From Cellulomonas sp. (GTDB lineage Bacteria; Actinomycetota; Actinomycetes; Actinomycetales; Cellulomonadaceae), in assembly GCA_022013895.1 (NCBI GenBank), contig JAKLPK010000252.1, positions 1-41,080 on the forward strand: a stretch of 41,080 bases of DNA, in the 5' to 3' direction. Both the position numbers and the translations under genes were made by a program. Under the pieces are notes generated by a model, which saw nothing but the letters and a program-made list of their open reading frames with translations, ran no database searches and was not told the DNA's origin. Below, piece after piece: positions 8,195 through 15,527 of the stretch. Within the stretch, counting starts at the first letter, position 1. Every line of letters begins with the position of its first letter.

Positions 8195-9179
8195 GACCCC
8201 CACCGGTTCCGTGCCCGGTCCTCGCCGCACCCTGCGGCGGGGGCCGGGCACCGACCGGGCCACCACCGAACGACCGAGCCAGCGCCGGGCACGACGACAG
8301 ACCTTCCTGCACGGCCTGGCGTTCGCGAGCCCCTGGCTCCTCGGGTTCACCGTGTTCATCGCGACCCCGATCGCGCTGTCCGCCTACTACAGCTTCACCG
8401 ACTTCAACATCTTCCAGGCCCCCACCTGGGTAGGCCTGGACAACTACACCGCGCTGCTCGGGACCGAGAGGTTCTGGAAGGCGGCCTCCAACACCGTCTA
8501 CCTCACCGTCATCGGCGTCCCGCTCGGCCTGGTCCTCGCCCTGGTGATCGCCCTCGTGCTCAACCTGCCGATCCGCGGCCAAGCGCTCTACCGAGCCGTC
8601 GTGTACCTCCCCAGCATCGTCCCGCTCGTCGTCGGCGTGTACGTCTGGCGGTGGCTGCTCAACGCCCAGTACGGCTACATCAACGCCGCGCTCGGCGCGC
8701 TCGGGCTGCCCCAGCCGTTGTGGCTGGACGATCCGACCTGGACCAAACCCGCCGTGCTGCTCATCGGTTTCTGGATGGTCGGCGGCACCGCCATCATCTA
8801 CCTCGCCGCGCTGCGCAACGTGCCACCCGAGCTGTACGAGGCAGCCACCCTCGACGGAGCAGGCGCCGTGGCCCGGTTCCGGCACATCACCTGGCCCACC
8901 ATCAGCCCGATCACCCTGTTCCAGCTGGTGGTCGGGGTGATCGGCGGGCTGCAGATCTTCACCCAGCCATACCTGCTCGCCCAGGACGGGTTCAACAGCG
9001 GGGGCGGCGGCGCCCAGGACTCCATGCTCACGCTCGGCACCTACATCTTCCAGACGGCCTTCACCCAGTTCCGGATGGGCTACGCCTCGGCGATCGCCTG
9101 GGTGCTGTTCCTGGTCACCCTGCTGATCTCCGGGCTCGTGCTGGCCGGCTCCCGACGGTGGGTGCACTATGACGCCTGA
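8187..9179 (+). CDS. Sugar ABC transporter permease, MalF-like
   Basis: The 330-residue inner-membrane permease has an Arg-rich cytoplasmic N-terminus (about 40 residues) and six predicted helices. The cytoplasmic EAA loop reads ELYEAATLDGAGAVARFRHI, the contact site for the ATPase. Its ATG lies inside the last codons of the binding-protein gene (8-base overlap). No sugar-type ATPase is encoded in this operon or elsewhere in the window (PotA aside). In actinobacteria such CUT1 systems usually share a single multitask ATPase (MsiK) encoded elsewhere. Confidence 0.93.
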   Translation: MSRTPTGSVPGPRRTLRRGPGTDRATTERPSQRRARRQTFLHGLAFASPWLLGFTVFIATPIALSAYYSFTDFNIFQAPTWVGLDNYTALLGTERFWKAASNTVYLTVIGVPLGLVLALVIALVLNLPIRGQALYRAVVYLPSIVPLVVGVYVWRWLLNAQYGYINAALGALGLPQPLWLDDPTWTKPAVLLIGFWMVGGTAIIYLAALRNVPPELYEAATLDGAGAVARFRHITWPTISPITLFQLVVGVIGGLQIFTQPYLLAQDGFNSGGGGAQDSMLTLGTYIFQTAFTQFRMGYASAIAWVLFLVTLLISGLVLAGSRRWVHYDA

Positions 9180-10050
9180 CCGCGTGAGCTCCGCCGAGCG
9201 CAGCCGGCGGGCCACCCTGCGTCGGCTCTCCCTGCGCCAGTCCCGTCCGCTGGCGTTCTACCTGCTCGCCGTCGCGGTGAGCTTCGGGTTCGCCTTCCCG
9301 TTCCTGGTCATGCTGAGCACCGCGGTCAAACCCGCCGACGAGGTGTTCACGCTCCCACCGCAGTTCTGGCCGAGCTCCTGGCACTTCGAGAACTTCGGCG
9401 CGGCGATCTCGAGCATGCCGTTCTGGCGGTACCTCACCAACTCGTTCATCGTCGCCGGCGGTGCGGTGGTCGGCACCGTCCTGGCCTCACCGCTGGTGGG
9501 CTACTCGCTGTCCAAGATCAGGTGGCGCGGCCGCGGCCCGCTGACCCTGCTCGTCCTGGCCACGATGATGCTGCCGCCGCAGGTCACCATGATCCCCGTC
9601 TTCCTCATCTGGGACCGGCTGGGCCTGACCGGGACCTACGTGCCGCTCATCCTGCCCGCGTTCTTCGGGACCCCGTTCTTCATCTTCCTCATGCGGCAGT
9701 TCTTCCTCACCGTCCCCGACGACCTCCTCGAGGCCGCCCGGCTCGACGGGGCCAGCGAGCTGCGGACCTACTGGTCCATCGTGCTCCCGACGGCCCGACC
9801 GGCACTGGCCACCATCGCGCTGTTCCAGTTCCTGTGGTCGTGGACCGACTTCCTCAACCCGCTCATCTACCTGCAGGACCAGGACCGCTACACCCTGTCC
9901 CTCGGCCTCTACCGGTTCTTCTCCGACCACGGCGTCGACTGGGGTCCGCTGATGGCGGCCAGCGCGCTGTTCACCGCACCCGCGCTCGTCATCTTCCTGC
10001 TGGGACAGCGGTACTTCGTCGAGGGGATCGCCACCCAGGGCTTCAGATGA
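9169..10050 (+). CDS. Sugar ABC transporter permease, MalG-like
   Basis: Second permease of the CUT1 pair, 293 residues, with six predicted helices and an EAA loop reading DDLLEAARLDGASELRTYW. It starts 11 bases before the end of the preceding permease, which indicates coupled translation and a heterodimeric channel. Its stop overlaps the ATG of a 19-codon open frame (10047-10106) that bridges to the next gene. Confidence 0.93.
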   Translation: MTPDRVSSAERSRRATLRRLSLRQSRPLAFYLLAVAVSFGFAFPFLVMLSTAVKPADEVFTLPPQFWPSSWHFENFGAAISSMPFWRYLTNSFIVAGGAVVGTVLASPLVGYSLSKIRWRGRGPLTLLVLATMMLPPQVTMIPVFLIWDRLGLTGTYVPLILPAFFGTPFFIFLMRQFFLTVPDDLLEAARLDGASELRTYWSIVLPTARPALATIALFQFLWSWTDFLNPLIYLQDQDRYTLSLGLYRFFSDHGVDWGPLMAASALFTAPALVIFLLGQRYFVEGIATQGFR

Positions 10051-10106
10051 ACGACCCCGCACCACCCCGCACCCCGCTGCACGACCCACCGAGAGGACCA
10101 CGATGA
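10047..10106 (+). CDS. 19-codon bridging open frame between permease and DUF4434 gene
   Basis: This tiny frame starts at an ATG overlapping the permease stop (ATGA, 10047-10050) and ends in a TGA that overlaps the ATG of the DUF4434 gene (ATGA, 10103-10106). The product would be Pro/Arg-rich (MNDPAPPRTP...) and I recognise no domain. It may be a translational relay rather than a functional peptide; it contains the next gene's GAGAGGA ribosome site. Chance is also possible for such a short frame. Confidence 0.3.
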   Translation: MNDPAPPRTPLHDPPRGPR

Positions 10107-11044
10107 CCTACCTCCCGATCACGGCGACCTTCATCGACGAGGTCACCGCCGACATCCCCAGTCAGAACTGGGGACACCGGGAATGGGCCCAGGAGTTCCA
10201 GACCTTCGCCGACACCGGGATCGACACGGTCGTGATGATCCGCTCCGGTCTGGGCGAACGCCTGGCGTTCCCGGCCCTGTCCGTCCAGCAGCGCGTCCCG
10301 ACCATGCCCGTCTACCAGGACACCGTCCGGATGTTCCTCGACCTGGCAGCCCAGCACGGCATCGCGTTCTACCTCGGGCTCTACGACTCGAACCTGTTCT
10401 GGTACCGGTACGACTGGCGCACCGAGGTCGACCTCAACCTCGCCTTCATCGACGAGGCCTGGCAACGCTACGGGGACTCACCGGCGTTCCGCGGCTGGTA
10501 CCTGCCGCACGAGACCACCGACTCCAGCCTGCGGATCATCGACATCAACACCACGCTGGCCGCCCGCCTCAAGCAGATCACGCCGCACCTGCCGGTCATG
10601 GTCTCGCCGTTCTTCTACGGCCGTTCGGACCTGTGGAACGGAGGTGACCTGCGGCTGCGGCCCCGTGACCCGCAGGAGCACGTCCGGCTCTGGTCGGAGA
10701 TCTTCGCCGCCTACGCCGGACTGGTCGACGTGTGCGCCTTCCAGGACGGCACCACCGACCTCATGCGTTCCGCCGAGTACTTCGCCGCGACCGCCGCCGA
10801 GGCCACCGCGCACGGGATCACCTCGTGGGCGAACATCGAGACGTTCGACCGTGACATGCCCATCAAGTTCCCGCCGACCGACTGGCGCAAGCTCGCCCAC
10901 AAGCTCGACGCGGTCCAGGGGCTGGTCGACAAGGTGATCACGTTCGAGTTCTCGCACTTCCTCAGCCCGAACTCGACCTGGCCGTCCGCCCGGCTGCTGC
11001 ACGCCCGCTACCTCGAGCTGCTGCGGGCCAAGGAGAGCCGATGA
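10103..11044 (+). CDS. DUF4434-type TIM-barrel protein, possible cytoplasmic glycosidase
   Basis: The 313-residue protein has no signal peptide and opens PITATFIDEVTADIPSQNW, characteristic of the DUF4434 family, a predicted TIM-barrel related to glycoside hydrolases. Two conserved-looking acidic residues lie at plausible strand-4 and strand-7 positions: E137 in WYLPHETTDS and E246 in SWANIETFDRD; DGTTD in between could bind sugar. It sits between the transporter genes and nanE, with an ATGA overlap into nanE. This suggests it processes the imported ligand to free ManNAc, for example by cleaving a glycosidic bond. Function is inference; the family is uncharacterised as far as I know. Confidence 0.75.
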   Translation: MTYLPITATFIDEVTADIPSQNWGHREWAQEFQTFADTGIDTVVMIRSGLGERLAFPALSVQQRVPTMPVYQDTVRMFLDLAAQHGIAFYLGLYDSNLFWYRYDWRTEVDLNLAFIDEAWQRYGDSPAFRGWYLPHETTDSSLRIIDINTTLAARLKQITPHLPVMVSPFFYGRSDLWNGGDLRLRPRDPQEHVRLWSEIFAAYAGLVDVCAFQDGTTDLMRSAEYFAATAAEATAHGITSWANIETFDRDMPIKFPPTDWRKLAHKLDAVQGLVDKVITFEFSHFLSPNSTWPSARLLHARYLELLRAKESR

Positions 11045-11736
11045 CGCTGCTCGGGCGGTTGCAGGGGGGTGTCGTCATCTCCTGCCAGTCGCAGTCACCA
11101 CGGCACCCGCTCAGTCCACCGTCGTCCATCGCCAGACTGGCCGCCAGCGCCGAGCTCGGGGGGGCGGTCGCCGTCCGGATCGACCACCCGCGCAACGTCG
11201 CCGCCTCCCGGCGCGCCGTCGACGTCCCCGTCATCGGGCTGTACAAGCAGCGCCGACGACTGAGCCGGAGCATCATCACGCCGACCTTCGAACGGGCGGC
11301 CGCGCTGGTGGCGGCGGGCGCCGATGTGCTCGCCGTCGAGGCCGTCGCACGGGCCGGCGTCCCCACCGGCCGGGCGACCGAGGTGCTGACCCGGGTCGTG
11401 GCCGCGCTGGACCGACCTGTGATGGCCGACGTGTCGACCTTCGAGGAAGGGATCGAGGCCTGGCAGGCCGGGGCCACCCTCGTCGGGACGACACTGTCCG
11501 GCTACACACCACAGAGCCCCCGTTCCCCCGAACCTGACCTCGACCTGGTGGCCCGGCTGGCCCAGGCCGGGGTGCGCACCGTCGCCGAGGGCCGGTTCAG
11601 GACGGCCGACCAGGTGGCGCAGGCCTTCGACGCCGGTGCGTTCGCCGTGGTCGTCGGCACGGCCGCGACCGACCCCGTGTCGATCACCCGCTGGCTGGTC
11701 GAGGTGTCGCCGCGCGCCCGACGGGCCGACGGGTGA
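11041..11736 (+). CDS. nanE: N-acetylmannosamine-6-phosphate 2-epimerase (NanE)
   Basis: NanE converts ManNAc-6-phosphate to GlcNAc-6-phosphate in the cytoplasm. The 231-residue TIM-barrel protein shows the family pattern: VVISCQ near the start, GGAVAVRI, VPVIGLYKQ with the catalytic lysine (K69), ITPT, ADVLAVEA, MADVSTFEEG, GTTLSGYT, TVAEGRF with the catalytic glutamate (E183) and VVVGTAATDP. K69 and E183 correspond to K66 and E180 of the Clostridium perfringens enzyme. It starts in an ATGA overlap with the DUF4434 gene and ends in a GTGA overlap with the ROK kinase. No neuraminate lyase (nanA) is nearby, so the pathway seems to start at ManNAc rather than sialic acid. Confidence 0.92.
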   Translation: MTLLGRLQGGVVISCQSQSPRHPLSPPSSIARLAASAELGGAVAVRIDHPRNVAASRRAVDVPVIGLYKQRRRLSRSIITPTFERAAALVAAGADVLAVEAVARAGVPTGRATEVLTRVVAALDRPVMADVSTFEEGIEAWQAGATLVGTTLSGYTPQSPRSPEPDLDLVARLAQAGVRTVAEGRFRTADQVAQAFDAGAFAVVVGTAATDPVSITRWLVEVSPRARRADG

Positions 11737-12638
11737 CCGGGCACGCGCTCGGCATCGACATCGGCGGCACCAAGACGTCCGCCGCCGTCGTCGCCGCCGA
11801 CGGCACGCTCGGACCCGTGCGCACCGAACCGACACCGCGCGGCCCCCAGGCCGTCCTCGACCTGGTCGTCGACCTCATCCGGGACCGGACCGCTCTCGCG
11901 GCGGGCGCCGAGATCACCTGCCTCGGGGTCGGGACGGCCGGGGTCGTCGACGAGCACGGGACGATCACCTCGGCCACCTCGACCCTGCCCGGCTGGGCGG
12001 GCACCGAGGTGGGGGTGGTGCTCGCGCGGCGGACCGGTCTGCCGACCACCGTGCTCAACGACGTCCACGCGTTCGCCACCGCCGAGGCCCGCATCGGAGC
12101 CGGACGTGGCCTGCCTTCCCTGCTGGCCGTCATGGTCGGTACCGGGATCGGCGGGGCCTTCGTCGGGCCGACCGGGCTGTGGCGGGGCGCGACCGGCACC
12201 GCGGGGTCGGTCGGCCACGTGAGCACACCGCTCGCGACGGGGCTGCCGTGCTCCTGCGGCGGCAGCGGCCATGTCGAGTCGATCGCCTCAGGACCCGGCA
12301 TCGTCGAGCTCTACCGGGCACGCCACGGCACGACCCTGACGACCCGTGCGATCGCCGAGCTCGCCCGGACCGGGGACCGGCAGGCCGTGGAGGTGCTCAC
12401 GCACGCGGGCGCCGCGCTGGGCGAGGCGCTCGCCGGGATCGTCGACGTGCTCGACCCGCAGGTGGTGGTGCTGGCCGGCGGCGCGCTGCAGATCGGTCCG
12501 GGGCTGCTCGGGGCCGCGGTCGCGGCACTGCGCAGCACCGCCCTGCCCGGCCCGGCGCGGGTACCGGTGCGCACCTCGGAGCTGGGCGCGGTGGCGGTGC
12601 TGATCGGCGCCGGGTTCGCGGCACGATCGGGCGGCTGA
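11733..12638 (+). CDS. ROK-family sugar kinase, probable N-acetylmannosamine kinase (NanK-like)
   Basis: A 301-residue ROK kinase with the phosphate-binding DIGGTKT (residues 9-15), catalytic Asp110 in VLNDVHAF, MVGTGIGGA and the C-terminal VVLAGGAL. Next to nanE it most likely phosphorylates ManNAc to ManNAc-6-phosphate; a glucokinase or GlcNAc kinase is the alternative. The zinc site is H162, C173, C175 plus H180 (CSCGGSGHVE), where the classic motif CxCGxxGCxE has Cys at the last position. I believe the His form is common in actinobacterial ROK proteins. No DNA-binding domain is present, so it is an enzyme rather than a NagC-type repressor. Confidence 0.88.
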   Translation: MTGHALGIDIGGTKTSAAVVAADGTLGPVRTEPTPRGPQAVLDLVVDLIRDRTALAAGAEITCLGVGTAGVVDEHGTITSATSTLPGWAGTEVGVVLARRTGLPTTVLNDVHAFATAEARIGAGRGLPSLLAVMVGTGIGGAFVGPTGLWRGATGTAGSVGHVSTPLATGLPCSCGGSGHVESIASGPGIVELYRARHGTTLTTRAIAELARTGDRQAVEVLTHAGAALGEALAGIVDVLDPQVVVLAGGALQIGPGLLGAAVAALRSTALPGPARVPVRTSELGAVAVLIGAGFAARSGG

Positions 12639-12650
12639 GCCCCGCAGCCG
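12632..12650. terminator. Compact bidirectional hairpin between the ROK kinase and YibE/F genes
   Basis: CGGCTG (12632-12637) and CAGCCG (12645-12650) form a 6-bp stem with a 7-base loop. It overlaps the kinase stop codon and abuts the stop of the convergent gene. Confidence 0.4.
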
Positions 12651-13859
12651 TCAGACCGCCAGCACCGGACGCGGCGGGTCCGCCGCGAGATCATCGGCCC
12701 CCTCGACCGGCCGGTGCTCCGCCGCCGGTCCCAGGACGAGCACGGCGACCGCCGTCGTGAGCGGGATGGCCAGCACGAGCCCGATCGAACCGACCAGGGT
12801 GCGGGCCACCTCTTCGGCGATCTCCCCCGAACCGAGCGTGCCGAGCAGCGCCTGGTCGGACATCGCGACGAGCAGCACGAGCGGCAACGTCGCGCCCACG
12901 TAGGCGAACACGATGGTGTAGACGGTCGAGGCGATGTGGTCCCGTCCGATCCGCATGCCCTGGGTCCACAACCGGCGACGTGAGGCGTGCGGCGCCCCTG
13001 CACGCAGTTCCCAGACCGCCGACGCCTGGGTGATCGTCACATCGTTGAGGACCCCGAGCCCCGCGAGCACCATCCCGCACAGCAGCACCTGCTGCAGGCG
13101 CACCTGCGGGGCGTAGGACAGCAGATCGAGCGCGTACTCGTCGGACAGCCCGGTCAGGTGCGCGGCACCGGAGGCCCAGGCGGCGATCGCCGTGGTCGCC
13201 GCCAGTCCGACGAGCGTGCCCAGCAGCGCGGTCGAGGTGCGCAACGAGAACCCGTGCGCCAGGTAGAGCACCACGAACATGATCGCCGAGGCCGAGACCA
13301 GACCCACCCAGGCACCCGAGGCCCCCTCGACCAGTGCCGGCAACGTGAAGCAGCCGACGACCAGCAAAGAAAACCCCAGCCCGAGCAGGGCGGCGAACCC
13401 ACGCCAGCGGGCCACGGCCACGACCAGCACGACGAAGAGCGCCCCCAGCAGGGCAAGCGGCGGCCCTCGGTGGAAGTCGACGAACATGTAGGCCGTCATC
13501 CCCGGTGCCGTCTGGGCCACGTGCACGACCTGGATCTGATCACCCGGGTGGATCGACGACAGGTACTCCGGTGGCGAGTAGACCTCGATCGTCGTGCCGC
13601 CCAAGGTGGCCGTGAGCTGGGCGTCCTGAGTGGTGGACGGCAGCGTCCGGTCGACCTCGCTCACGGTCACGACGTGGTAGGTCTGCCCGTCCCCGGTGGT
13701 CTGGATCGTCGGCAGCCCCCCGTGCGGCCACAGCCACCACCCGCCGAGCACGGTGGCCGCCAGGGCCGGGAGGAGGACCAGGAGGAAGACCCGGCGGGCC
13801 CGGCGACGGACGACCGGGGCCAGCTCGACCGTGGCCGGTCCGTGGGTGTGCCCGCTCAC
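12651..13859 (-). CDS. YibE/F-family integral membrane protein
   Basis: The 402-residue protein has one N-terminal membrane segment (about residues 23-44), an extracytoplasmic domain of about 100 residues (containing QLTATLGGTTIEV and SIHPGDQIQVV) and then about seven further hydrophobic helices. The membrane part carries GVLNDVTITQASAVWEL, typical of the YibE/F family. Its function is unknown. I place the start at the GTG at 13859 (GAGG upstream), because the frame further upstream is Arg/Pro-rich and overlaps the divergent ybjQ-type gene. It stands alone, divergent from the YbjQ-family gene and convergent with the ROK kinase. Confidence 0.88.
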   Translation of the reverse strand: MSGHTHGPATVELAPVVRRRARRVFLLVLLPALAATVLGGWWLWPHGGLPTIQTTGDGQTYHVVTVSEVDRTLPSTTQDAQLTATLGGTTIEVYSPPEYLSSIHPGDQIQVVHVAQTAPGMTAYMFVDFHRGPPLALLGALFVVLVVAVARWRGFAALLGLGFSLLVVGCFTLPALVEGASGAWVGLVSASAIMFVVLYLAHGFSLRTSTALLGTLVGLAATTAIAAWASGAAHLTGLSDEYALDLLSYAPQVRLQQVLLCGMVLAGLGVLNDVTITQASAVWELRAGAPHASRRRLWTQGMRIGRDHIASTVYTIVFAYVGATLPLVLLVAMSDQALLGTLGSGEIAEEVARTLVGSIGLVLAIPLTTAVAVLVLGPAAEHRPVEGADDLAADPPRPVLAV

Positions 13860-14012
13860 CGACCCAGCCTCAGGTGTGCGGTTGTGCGCCCCGCCCCGAC
13901 ACGCCGACCCTGCCCCGGATCCGCGCGTCCGCCGGCACCGGGCGGTTCGGCCGGGCGGGTGAGGACCGGCGGATGTGCTGTCAGAACCCGAACCGCGTGC
14001 CAGGCTCCTCGG

Positions 14013-14408
14013 ATGATCGTGGTGACGACGTTCGAGATCCCCGGCTACCGGATCAACGCGGTGCTCGGGGAGGTGATGGGCCTGACGGTCCGCTCGCTCA
14101 ACCTCGGGACCAGCTTCACGGCGGGGCTGCGTTCGCTGGGCGGTGGGGAGATCACCGAGTACACGAAGATCATGTACCAGTCCCGCCAGGAAGTGATGAA
14201 CCGCATGGTCGTCGAGGCGGAGAGCCGCGGGGCGAACGCGATCGTGGCCATGCGGTTCGACACCGACTCGATCCAGCAGTTCTCCGAGGTGTGTGCGTAC
14301 GGCACGGCCGTCGTCGTCGAGCCGATCGGGGCCGGCGAACCCGGCGCGACGCCGCAGTCGGCCCAGCTCGCCGGGGCGGCCGCGGCCGACAGGCCGACGC
14401 GGGACTGA
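14013..14408 (+). CDS. YbjQ/UPF0145-family protein
   Basis: A 131-residue cytoplasmic protein of the YbjQ family, sometimes described as a heavy-metal-binding domain: VVTTFEIPGYRI, EVMGLTVRS, SLGGGEITEYTKIMYQSRQE and EAESRGANAIVAMRFD are all diagnostic. These proteins form pentameric rings; the role is not established. The C-terminal 20 residues are Ala/Gly-rich and probably disordered. The ATG at 14013 follows CAGGCT (14001-14006), a possible -10 box that would give a nearly leaderless mRNA. It is divergent from the YibE/F gene. Confidence 0.88.
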   Translation: MIVVTTFEIPGYRINAVLGEVMGLTVRSLNLGTSFTAGLRSLGGGEITEYTKIMYQSRQEVMNRMVVEAESRGANAIVAMRFDTDSIQQFSEVCAYGTAVVVEPIGAGEPGATPQSAQLAGAAAADRPTRD

Positions 14409-14427
14409 GCTGACCACAATGGGGCCC

Positions 14428-14452
14428 CCTCGACGATCGGCCGCCGATGAGG
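14428..14452. terminator. Weak bulged hairpin between convergent genes
   Basis: ATCGG/CCGAT (14436-14440, 14444-14448) pair around a 3-base loop, and CCTC/GAGG (14428-14431, 14449-14452) extend the stem past a 4-base bulge. It lies between the YbjQ-family gene and the COG0523-like gene. Confidence 0.3.
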
Positions 14453-14453
14453 C

Positions 14454-15527
14454 TCACCGTCGCCCCAGGCCGGGCACCTCGACGGACAGCTCGGCAGGTT
14501 CGTCCCACCCCGACCAGGTGGACGACCCGGCGATCAGCTCGGCGTCGTCCAGCGTCGCGCGATCCAGCGCCGCGTCCAGAGCTGCGGCCTCCAGGTCGTA
14601 GCCGATGAATGCCAGGTCCTGGCCGATGGCAGCGGCGTCGTCACCGTCGTCACCCGCAGCCAGCAGGCTGAACATCGACCCCACGTGCTCCCAGCGCAGC
14701 GGCGTACCCGGGCGGGTGGCCAACCGGCACAGCCCGGCGGAGCGGACCACCGTGCCAAGACGTCCCTGCTCGACCTCCTCGAGCAGCACGGCCAACCGGC
14801 CCGGGTGGAACGGACGCACCTGCTCGAACCGGAGGTGGTCGACCCCGCCTCCCGGCACGGTGGGTAGCGGGTCACCGTTGAGGATCGCCACCCAGCCGGG
14901 ACGTTCCTGCGCAGCACCGTACGGCCGCCGGTCACGTCCGCCGAGCTCTGCCGGAGGACGACCGGACCACAGGTGCACCTGGGCGGTCGGGGCGAGGTGC
15001 CCGACCAGGTCCAGCACCTGCGCAAGGTCGACGGGCGGCAACGACTGCCAGTGCTCCAGCGCCACGGCGGAGGCGTACTCGATCTGGCTGACCAGGACGG
15101 CAGCGGCCGCCACGTGCTCGACTCCGCCGCCGGGTGCGGGCCGGCGCAGGTACTGGTCGCCGAACAGGTCGGCGCGCAGCCTGCGGGCATCCACGACGCA
15201 GACGATGGAGGTCAGCAGCCCGTCGGAGAACGCTGCGATCAGGGCCGTGACGTCGACCGACGTCGGCAGCTCGACCACGGCGCCCTGCTCAGCGGCCCAG
15301 GGCACCAGCGCTCGCGCCTCGTCGAGCGGGTCGAGTGCCATCCCCAGCCGGGCCGCCGGGAACAGGGCACGTCCGGCGGCGTGAGCCACCTGCGCCGCGA
15401 TCCGGGCCCGACGGACCGGTTCGACGCCCACCACCGCGAGCACATCCACCTCGTCCGACGGCGAGCGCCCGGCCGAGCTGGGCCCGCTGGTGCTCGGCCC
15501 CGTCGGGCTCACGCCGTCGGCCGTCAC
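14454..15527 (-). CDS. Degenerate COG0523/CobW-like protein lacking GTPase motifs
   Basis: The 357-residue protein keeps a CobW C-terminal domain (about residues 235-345: RPFHPGRLAVLLEEV, GTVVRSAGLCRLATRPG, FIGYDLEA) and a recognisable core (IVCVVDARRL, VLVSQIEYASAVALEH). The region that should hold Walker A reads VVGVEPVRRARI, the CxCC metal motif is absent, and NKxD is replaced (ALEHWQS). It is therefore probably not a working GTPase. COG0523 proteins are zinc-starvation metallochaperones. Mycobacterial Mrf, which as I recall acts on ribosomes under zinc starvation, also has an altered G domain. It is the last gene of a Zur-type operon, starting in a GTGA overlap. Confidence 0.72.
   Translation of the reverse strand: MTADGVSPTGPSTSGPSSAGRSPSDEVDVLAVVGVEPVRRARIAAQVAHAAGRALFPAARLGMALDPLDEARALVPWAAEQGAVVELPTSVDVTALIAAFSDGLLTSIVCVVDARRLRADLFGDQYLRRPAPGGGVEHVAAAAVLVSQIEYASAVALEHWQSLPPVDLAQVLDLVGHLAPTAQVHLWSGRPPAELGGRDRRPYGAAQERPGWVAILNGDPLPTVPGGGVDHLRFEQVRPFHPGRLAVLLEEVEQGRLGTVVRSAGLCRLATRPGTPLRWEHVGSMFSLLAAGDDGDDAAAIGQDLAFIGYDLEAAALDAALDRATLDDAELIAGSSTWSGWDEPAELSVEVPGLGRR

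Noticed and set aside
11041-12638. Sialic acid catabolic cluster
   Set aside because: nanE and a ROK kinase are present but no lyase, sialidase or sialic acid transporter type is recognisable, so only the ManNAc part of the pathway is supported.
13860-14417. N-terminal extension of the YibE/F frame on the minus strand
   Set aside because: The extra residues are antisense to the YbjQ-family gene and low in complexity. A GTG with a GAGG ribosome site at 13859 gives the normal family length.
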